Position numbers and translations under genes: made by a program. A stretch of DNA of 64,000 bases, taken from positions 4,374,192 to 4,438,191 of the forward strand of contig CM074765.1 in the NCBI GenBank assembly GCA_037355855.1. The letters are read 5' to 3'. Of the stretch, positions 58,431-64,000 are shown piece by piece; positions within the stretch are counted from its first letter, which is position 1; each line of letters opens with the position of its first letter. The stretch comes from Pseudo-nitzschia pungens. Lineage: Eukaryota > Bacillariophyta > Bacillariophyceae > Bacillariales > Bacillariaceae. The notes under the pieces are model-generated. The model was not told where the DNA came from and searched no databases. It was given only the letters and a program-made list of their open reading frames with translations.

Positions 58431-58580
58431 GTACGTACGAAGCAGCAATAGGAACCCGGATTTTCGAAATTACAAATAGTACGTACGTACGAAGCAGCAA
58501 TAGGAACCCGGATTTTCGAAATTACAAATAGTACGTACGTAAGAAGCAGCAATAGGAACCCGGATTTTCGAATTTTCGTT
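58431..58580. repeat. 52-bp tandem repeat, three copies
   Basis: GAAGCAGCAATAGGAACCCG recurs at 58439, 58491 and 58543 with GTACGTACGTA junctions. It separates the 38-bp satellite from the downstream ORF. Confidence 0.85.
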
Positions 58581-58770
58581 CGAACGAAATCTTTCAGTTC
58601 GCGGTTGAATAAAATCTTTTTTTTTGTGAACCCTTGTACAAAGGTCCTCACGCACGAAATGAAAAAAAAAATGGTTTTTGTCTCACACTTTTTTCTTCTC
58701 ACAATTTTCAAAATCTGGAAAACCAAAACCCAGCAAAAAAACACCAGAATTTTTACCACCAACACCAATC

Positions 58771-60723
58771 ATGCCAATCAACCCAACCAATGTTCAGGAA
58801 AAGGTACCCAAGATAAACCCTCCTCACCACAACTCGGATGATGATGACTGGTATGAGTTCTGCAATGATTACATTGACATTGACTATGTTTTCTTTCAGA
58901 CTCAACGATTCTCCGTACTCCAACTCATCACAAAGTCTCACTGGGACATTGGGAAGACTGTTCCGTCATACAAGCCCCGATCTTTTTGGTGTTTGGTTGC
59001 ACATGGACCCTATTATGTTTCTGTCAAGCGCCGATACAAGAGCGATATCTGTCAAGCCATTCGCAACCACTATGGTCATCCAATGAAGCATGCACGATCT
59101 CCAAAATTTCTGTTCGATACTCCCCCAAAACGTCTCTCATCGTATGATCTAATGTCCGTACTTACTCATGCTGAGGTGGACGAGATTATTGTCGAACAGT
59201 ATGGGATGAAAGCCACTGTTTATGGCTTTGAATCGTTGATGTCAATCAAAGACCGGTTTGGTGATGACATTACGGTGAAGATTGATGTCGGAATTGAAGA
59301 AACTCCCACAAAGCCTGTTGAGCCTTGCTTTCCCATTGTTTCACCATTGCTGGTGCACTGGAAAAAGAATTTTCCTCGTTTTCATGATTACGTTTATCCA
59401 TTGTTTAGAAACTACCAAGCTGACATTCCTGTCAACCAATTTGGTGGCATCAAGGCTACTTTAACATCCCACCATGAATCACACAGGTGCGAGCTTATTC
59501 GTATTTACAACAAGAGTGCTCACATCTGGAAAGGAATTCAGAGATCCACATCTGTTTGGATTCCCAAGAACTTTGCCTCGTTCAAGAATTCACGTCACTA
59601 CATGGGGAATATTCTCCAAGCTTACAAGGAAAATCCATGTACATGTGGAATGCTCCGCTACGAATACAGAATTAAAGTTGAGGAATCCAGTCGAGAAGCA
59701 GGATTGTACGATGCCGTCCGCCAAGCATTTCTTATCCACAAACGAGTCAAGGCTTCCACTATTGTGATGGAAGTGCCGCAATCTGTTATGTTTGCAATGC
59801 ACGAAGCCCTTTTTGCTCAGTGTCTACCGTTTTTCAAAGGTGAAAGAGCATCAAACAAGCTAACTCCGTTAAAGCGAGTTGCCTACATGGAGTTGATGAA
59901 TTCTCTTGGCATTTACATTACCGATACCCCCCTTTTGATCAAGAATCATAAGGATGAGGTCAATCGGTTCAAGGTTTTCAATCTCAAGATTGGTGGTTTG
60001 CATCATTCAACTCGTCGTCAGCGAGATGACGATATCTCCATTCCTTCAACTAAAAAGTGGAGCAAGTTTTTTGCAAACAGAAAATTTCACAATGCAAATT
60101 ACCGGTACAGTCCGTTTGTGATCGACATTCATGTTTTTTCTGCTGTTAACTTCAAGTATCGTACCACTCGACTGGATCCCAATGGGAATTACGAAACAAT
60201 CCGCCTCACTAACCACCCAACACTCGGAGCCCGTGTTTTCGAAACGGCTCACCACATGGCACTGCGTCTGGCCATTGAGCGTGGACTCAACGAAGCACAG
60301 GAGCAAGAAATCAGAGAGGCTGCTGATGCGGCAAGGGAAAGTCGTCGACAGTTTCTCGCAGACTACGAACAGGTTGGAGACTTCATGACAAATTTAGAAG
60401 AAGCAGCACAAGGCCACACCGAGCTTGGTAGTGTTGAAGAGGAACAGGTCGATGACGAACAGCTGGAAAATGAGGAGGACGTCAGAGAACAAACCCTTCT
60501 TGATATCTTGAGACGCGTCAGATTCTACAACTACCGTGGAAAGCTCCGCCTTTGCACCAAAAGTGGAGGCACATTTAAGACTGGCACCACGGAACGGGAC
60601 CTCGCAATTTACCTCTTGTATGCTGAAGGCGACGATTGGGAGCAAGCTGTGATGTTGAAGACTCCTGATCAGTTGAGACAGTACGATGCTCATGAGTCAG
60701 AAAACAGCAGCGATGGCGAGTGA
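58771..60723 (+). CDS. Unrecognised 650-residue protein
   Basis: Single open frame, ATG at 58771 (the frame extends upstream only with a TTG at 58678), TGA at 60723. No family recognised. The N-terminus is Pro/Asn-rich and acidic (NSDDDDWYEF). Residues about 45-480 look like a well-ordered globular protein with mixed composition and Trp/Tyr/Phe/His throughout. It has FWCLVAHGPYYVSVKRRYKS near 75-95, PCTCGMLRYEYRIKVEESSR near 305-325, and KKWSKFFANRKFHNANYRYS near 450-470. Residues about 515-590 are Glu/Ala/Arg-rich and probably coiled-coil, then acidic. A small C-terminal module (DILRRVRFYNYRGKLRLCTK, ERDLAIYLLYAEGDDWEQAV) follows. No signal peptide or membrane segment. It sits alone between satellites and G-rich arrays, which suggests but does not prove mobile-element origin. 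Confidence 0.75.
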   Translation: MPINPTNVQEKVPKINPPHHNSDDDDWYEFCNDYIDIDYVFFQTQRFSVLQLITKSHWDIGKTVPSYKPRSFWCLVAHGPYYVSVKRRYKSDICQAIRNHYGHPMKHARSPKFLFDTPPKRLSSYDLMSVLTHAEVDEIIVEQYGMKATVYGFESLMSIKDRFGDDITVKIDVGIEETPTKPVEPCFPIVSPLLVHWKKNFPRFHDYVYPLFRNYQADIPVNQFGGIKATLTSHHESHRCELIRIYNKSAHIWKGIQRSTSVWIPKNFASFKNSRHYMGNILQAYKENPCTCGMLRYEYRIKVEESSREAGLYDAVRQAFLIHKRVKASTIVMEVPQSVMFAMHEALFAQCLPFFKGERASNKLTPLKRVAYMELMNSLGIYITDTPLLIKNHKDEVNRFKVFNLKIGGLHHSTRRQRDDDISIPSTKKWSKFFANRKFHNANYRYSPFVIDIHVFSAVNFKYRTTRLDPNGNYETIRLTNHPTLGARVFETAHHMALRLAIERGLNEAQEQEIREAADAARESRRQFLADYEQVGDFMTNLEEAAQGHTELGSVEEEQVDDEQLENEEDVREQTLLDILRRVRFYNYRGKLRLCTKSGGTFKTGTTERDLAIYLLYAEGDDWEQAVMLKTPDQLRQYDAHESENSSDGE

Positions 60724-60829
60724 ATCTTATCTTTTTATTTTGAATAGATGTTAAACTGTGTTTGTAAGCAATTATCAAAGTGTTACGCAAGATGCTTCAG
60801 CTGGTTGATCACCAAAGATTCTGTGCTTG

Positions 60830-61150
60830 TTGCCCAGCAAAATGCTAGCCTTGTTGCTTAGCAAAAATGCTAGGCTTTTGCTGATGTGTAAAATGCTAGG
60901 CTTGTTGCTAAGCAAAAATGCTAGGCTTGTTGCTGACCAAAATCCTAGGCCTGTTGCTCAGCAGAATGCTAGGCTTGTTGCTCAGCAAAAATGCTAGGCT
61001 TGTTGCTGAACCCAATCCCCAGTTTTGTTGCTTAGCCAAAATATGGGCTTCATGCAAAGCTTGGTTTGTTACTGAGCTAAATGCTTGCCTTATTGCTCAA
61101 CCAAATGCTAAGCTTTGGTGATTTTGCAAAATGATAGGTTTATTGCTGAA
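60830..61150. repeat. ~31-bp degenerate repeat (AAATGCTAGGCTTGTTGCT)
   Basis: About ten degenerate units of 29-35 bp read (C/G)AAAATGCTAGGCTTGTTGCT(A/G)AGC, starting just downstream of the 650-residue ORF and running into the 182-bp satellite. Confidence 0.8.
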
Positions 61151-61154
61151 ATGC

Positions 61155-63566
61155 TAAGCTTTGTGGCCTCACACGGCTCACAAATGGTGTCATTTTAAGT
61201 GATTCTGGCGGGTTGTGTGGCTTTTTCTAACTCATTGTTTGAACACATTTTTAGGTGTTGAGTCTGTCAAGGAGCCTTGGATGGGTCAAGTGTCTGCTGA
61301 AAAGCTCTGAAATAACCCAAAAGTTTGGTTTTGAGATTGGATTTGTGGCCTCACACGGCTCACAAATGGTGTCATTTTAAGTGATTTTGGCGGGTTGTGT
61401 GACTTTTTCTAACTCATTGTTTGAACACATTTTTAGGTGTTGAGTCTGTCAAGGAGCCTTGGATGGGTCAAGTGTCTGCTGAAAAGCTCTGAAATAACCC
61501 AAAAGTTTGGTTTTGAGATTGGATTTGTGGCCTCACAGGGCTCACAAATGGTGTCATTTTAAGTGATTCTGGCGGGTTGTGTGGCTTTTTCTAACTCATT
61601 GTTTGAACACATTTTTAGGTGTTGAGTCTGTCAAGGAGCCTTGGATGGGTCAAGTGTCTGCTGAAAAGCTCTGAAATAACCCAAAAGTTTGGTTTTGAGA
61701 TTGGATTTGTGGCCTCACAGGACTTACAAATGGTGTCATTTTAAGTGATTTTGGCGGGTTGTGTGACTTTTTCTAACTCATTGTTTGAACACATTTTTAG
61801 GTGTTGAGTCTGTCAAGGAGCCTTGGATGGGTCAAGTGTCTGCTGAAAAGCTCTGAAATAACCCAAAAGTTTGGTTTTGAGATTGGATTTGTGGCCTCAC
61901 AGGGCTCACAAATGGTGTCATTTTAAGTATTTTGGCGGGTTGTGTGACTTTTTCTAACTCATTGTTTGAACACATTTTTAGGTGTTGAGTCTGTCAAGGA
62001 GCCTTGGATGGGTCAAGTGTCTGCTGAAAAGCTCTGAAATAACCCAAAAGTTTGGTTTTGAGACTGGATTTGTGGCCTCACAGGGCTCACAAATGGTGTC
62101 ATTTTAAGTGATTCTGGCGGGTTGTGTGGCTTTTTCTAACTCATTGTTTGAACACATTTTTAGGTGTTGAGTCTGTCAAGGAGCCTTGGATGGGTCAAGT
62201 GTCTGCTGAAAAGCTCTGAAATAACCCAAAAGTTTGGTTTTGAGACTGGATTTGTGGCCTCACAGGGCTCACAAATGGTGTCATTTTCTCTGATTCTGGC
62301 GGGTTGTGTGACTTTTTCTAACTCATTGTTTGAACACATTTTTAGGTGTTGAGTCTGTCAAGGAGCCTTGGATGGGTCAAGTGTCTGCTGAAAAGCTCTG
62401 AAATAACCCAAAAGTTTGGTTTTGAGATTGGATTTGTGTCCTCACAGGGCTCACAAATGGTGTCATTTTAAGTGATTTTGGCGGGTTGTGTGGCTTTTTC
62501 TAACTCATTGTTTGAACACATTTTTAGGTGTTGAGTCTGTCAAGGAGCCTTGGATGGGTCAAGTGTCTGCTGAAAAGCTCTGAAATAACCCAAAAGTTTG
62601 GTTTTGAGACTGGATTTGTGGCCTCACAGGGCTCACAAATGGTGTCATTTTAAGTGATTTTGGCGGGTTGTGTGGCTTTTTCTAACTCATTGTTTGAACA
62701 CATTTTTAGGTGTTGAGTCTGTCAAGGAGCCTTGGATGGGTCAAGTGTCTGCTGAAAAGCTCTGAAATAACCCAAAAGTTTGGTTTTGAGACTGGATTTG
62801 TGTCCTCACAGGGCTCACAAATGGTGTCATTTTCTCTGATTCTGGCGGGTTGTGTGACTTTTTCTAACTCATTGTTTGAACACATTTTTAGGTGTTGAGT
62901 CTGTCAAGGAGCCTTGGATGGGTCAAGTGTCTGCTGAAAAGCTCTGAAATAACCCAAAAGTTTGGTTTTGAGACTGGATTTGTGGCCTCACAGGGATCAC
63001 AAATGGTGTCATTTTCTCTGATTCTGGCGGGTTGTGTGGCTTTTTCTAACTCATTGTTTGAACACATTTTTAGGTGTTGAGTCTGTCAAGGAGCCTTGGA
63101 TGGGTCAAGTGTCTGCTGAAAAGCTCTGAAATAACCCAAAAGTTTGGTTTTGAGACTGGATTTGTGGCCTCACAGGGCTCACAAATGGTGTCATTTTAAG
63201 TGATTTTGGCGGGTTGTGTGACTTTTTCTAACTCATTGTTTGAACACATTTTTAGGTGTTGAGTCTGTCAAGGAGCCTTGGATGGGTCAAGTGTCTGCTG
63301 AAAAGCTCTGAAATAACCCAAAAGTTTGGTTTTGAGATTGGATTTGTGTCCTCACAGGGCTCACAAATGGTGTCATTTTAAGTGATTTTGGCGGGTTGTG
63401 TGGCTTTTTCTAACTCATTGTTTGAACACATTTTTAGGTGTTGAGTCTGTCAAGGAGCCTTGGATGGGTCAAGTGTCTGCTGAAAAGCTCTGAAATAACC
63501 CAAAAGTTTGGTTTTGAGACTGGATTTGTGGCCTCACAGGGCTCACAAATGGTGTCATTTTAAGTG
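61155..63566 (+). repeat. 182-bp tandem satellite
   Basis: About 13 units, very similar to each other, with markers TGGCGGGTTGTGTG(G/A)CTTTTT, TTAGGTGTTGAGTCTGTCAA and TTTGGTTTTGAGA(C/T)TGGATT. Spacing of identical frames (62164, 62710, 62892) gives 182 bp. Most units read GTCATTTTAAGTGATT; three (near 62280, 62826 and 63008) read GTCATTTTCTCTGATT. The array passes directly into the G-rich repeat at 63567. Confidence 0.94.
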
Positions 63567-64000
63567 GGGTTGGGGTTGTTGGGGTTGGGGTTGTTGGGGT
63601 TGGGGTTGTTGGGGTTGTTGGGGTTGGGGTTGTTGGGGTTGGGGTTGTTGTTGTTGGGGTTGGGGTTGTTGGGGTTGTTGGGGTTGTTGGGGTTGGGGTT
63701 GTTGGGGTTGGGGTTGGGGTTGGGGTTGTTGTTGTTGGGGTTGGGGTTGTTGGGGTTGGGGTTGGGGTTGTTGGGGTTGGGGTTGGGGTTGTTGGGGTTG
63801 GGGTTGTTGGGGTTGGGGTTTGTTGGGGTTGGGGTTTGTTGGGGTTGGGGTTGTTGGGGTTGGGGTTGTTGGGGTTGGGGTTGTTGTTGTTGGGGTTGGG
63901 GTTGTTGGGGTTGTTGGGGTTGTTGGGGTTGTTGGGGTTGGGGTTGTTGGGGTTGTTGGGGTTGGGGTTGTTGGGGTTGGGGTTGGTTGGGGTTGGGGTT
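63567..64000 (+). repeat. Second G-rich TTGGGG / TTGTTGGGG array, continuing past the window
   Basis: Same units and orientation as 55176-55697. It reaches the last base of the window, so its length is unknown. Confidence 0.95.

Noticed and set aside
57457..58479. 340-codon frame through the 38-bp satellite
   Set aside because: Three repeat units equal 114 bp, so a stop-free unit gives a long frame by arithmetic; the peptide is only the repeat translated.

Overview
The window looks like nuclear DNA from a diatom, most likely pennate. The supporting genes are a heat-shock-factor gene with one intron inside the DNA-binding domain, a Ty1/copia element of the kind abundant in diatoms, a membrane receptor-like protein with Lin-12/Notch and leucine-rich repeats, a type II membrane sulfotransferase, and a Ser/His/Asp-rich protein with a short motif I associate with uncharacterised diatom proteins. 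Introns are GT-AG and short. I do not assign a genus.

Layout. 1-6400: gene-poor, with simple repeats, dispersed repeats, a Gag-like fragment (4338-4676) and a terminal-inverted-repeat element (5141-5865). 6469-8069 (-): HSF-type transcription factor. 8714-9238: five copies of a short GCGCG-tagged motif. 10457-11722 (-): low-complexity protein. 12833-13750: foldback element with two internal hairpins. 18893-21793 (+): 966-residue low-complexity protein. 23590-24340: minisatellite. 24780-27455 (-): sulfotransferase, two exons. 28065-43702: Ty1/copia retrotransposon with identical 225-bp LTRs and a 5-bp target duplication. Its single gag-pol frame is split by a 9.9-kb block (31839-41736) made almost only of tandem repeats and bounded by short inverted repeats. 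45603-46504 (+): zinc-knuckle-like gene with an apparent frameshift at a pentanucleotide repeat. 48499-55143 (+): LRR receptor-like gene. 55176-64000: two G-rich TTGGGG-type arrays enclosing two satellites and a 650-residue ORF I do not recognise.

The most striking structure is in the LRR gene. Eighteen consecutive 72-bp exons each encode exactly one 24-residue LRR, share phase 1-1, and are separated by nearly identical 151-152 bp introns, giving a 223-bp tandem array of exon-intron units. Any exon can be skipped, gained or lost without breaking frame. The second notable structure is the satellite block in the copia element, whose removal at its inverted-repeat ends restores the gag-pol frame exactly.

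The window is not an operon-like system. It is a few unrelated cellular genes in repeat-rich DNA. A 10-base word (GTAAGGTTAC or its complement) recurs at least 20 times in the intergenic DNA, and pentanucleotide microsatellites sit repeatedly beside or inside genes. All intron boundaries were inferred by eye from GT-AG signals and frame continuity, not from transcripts.
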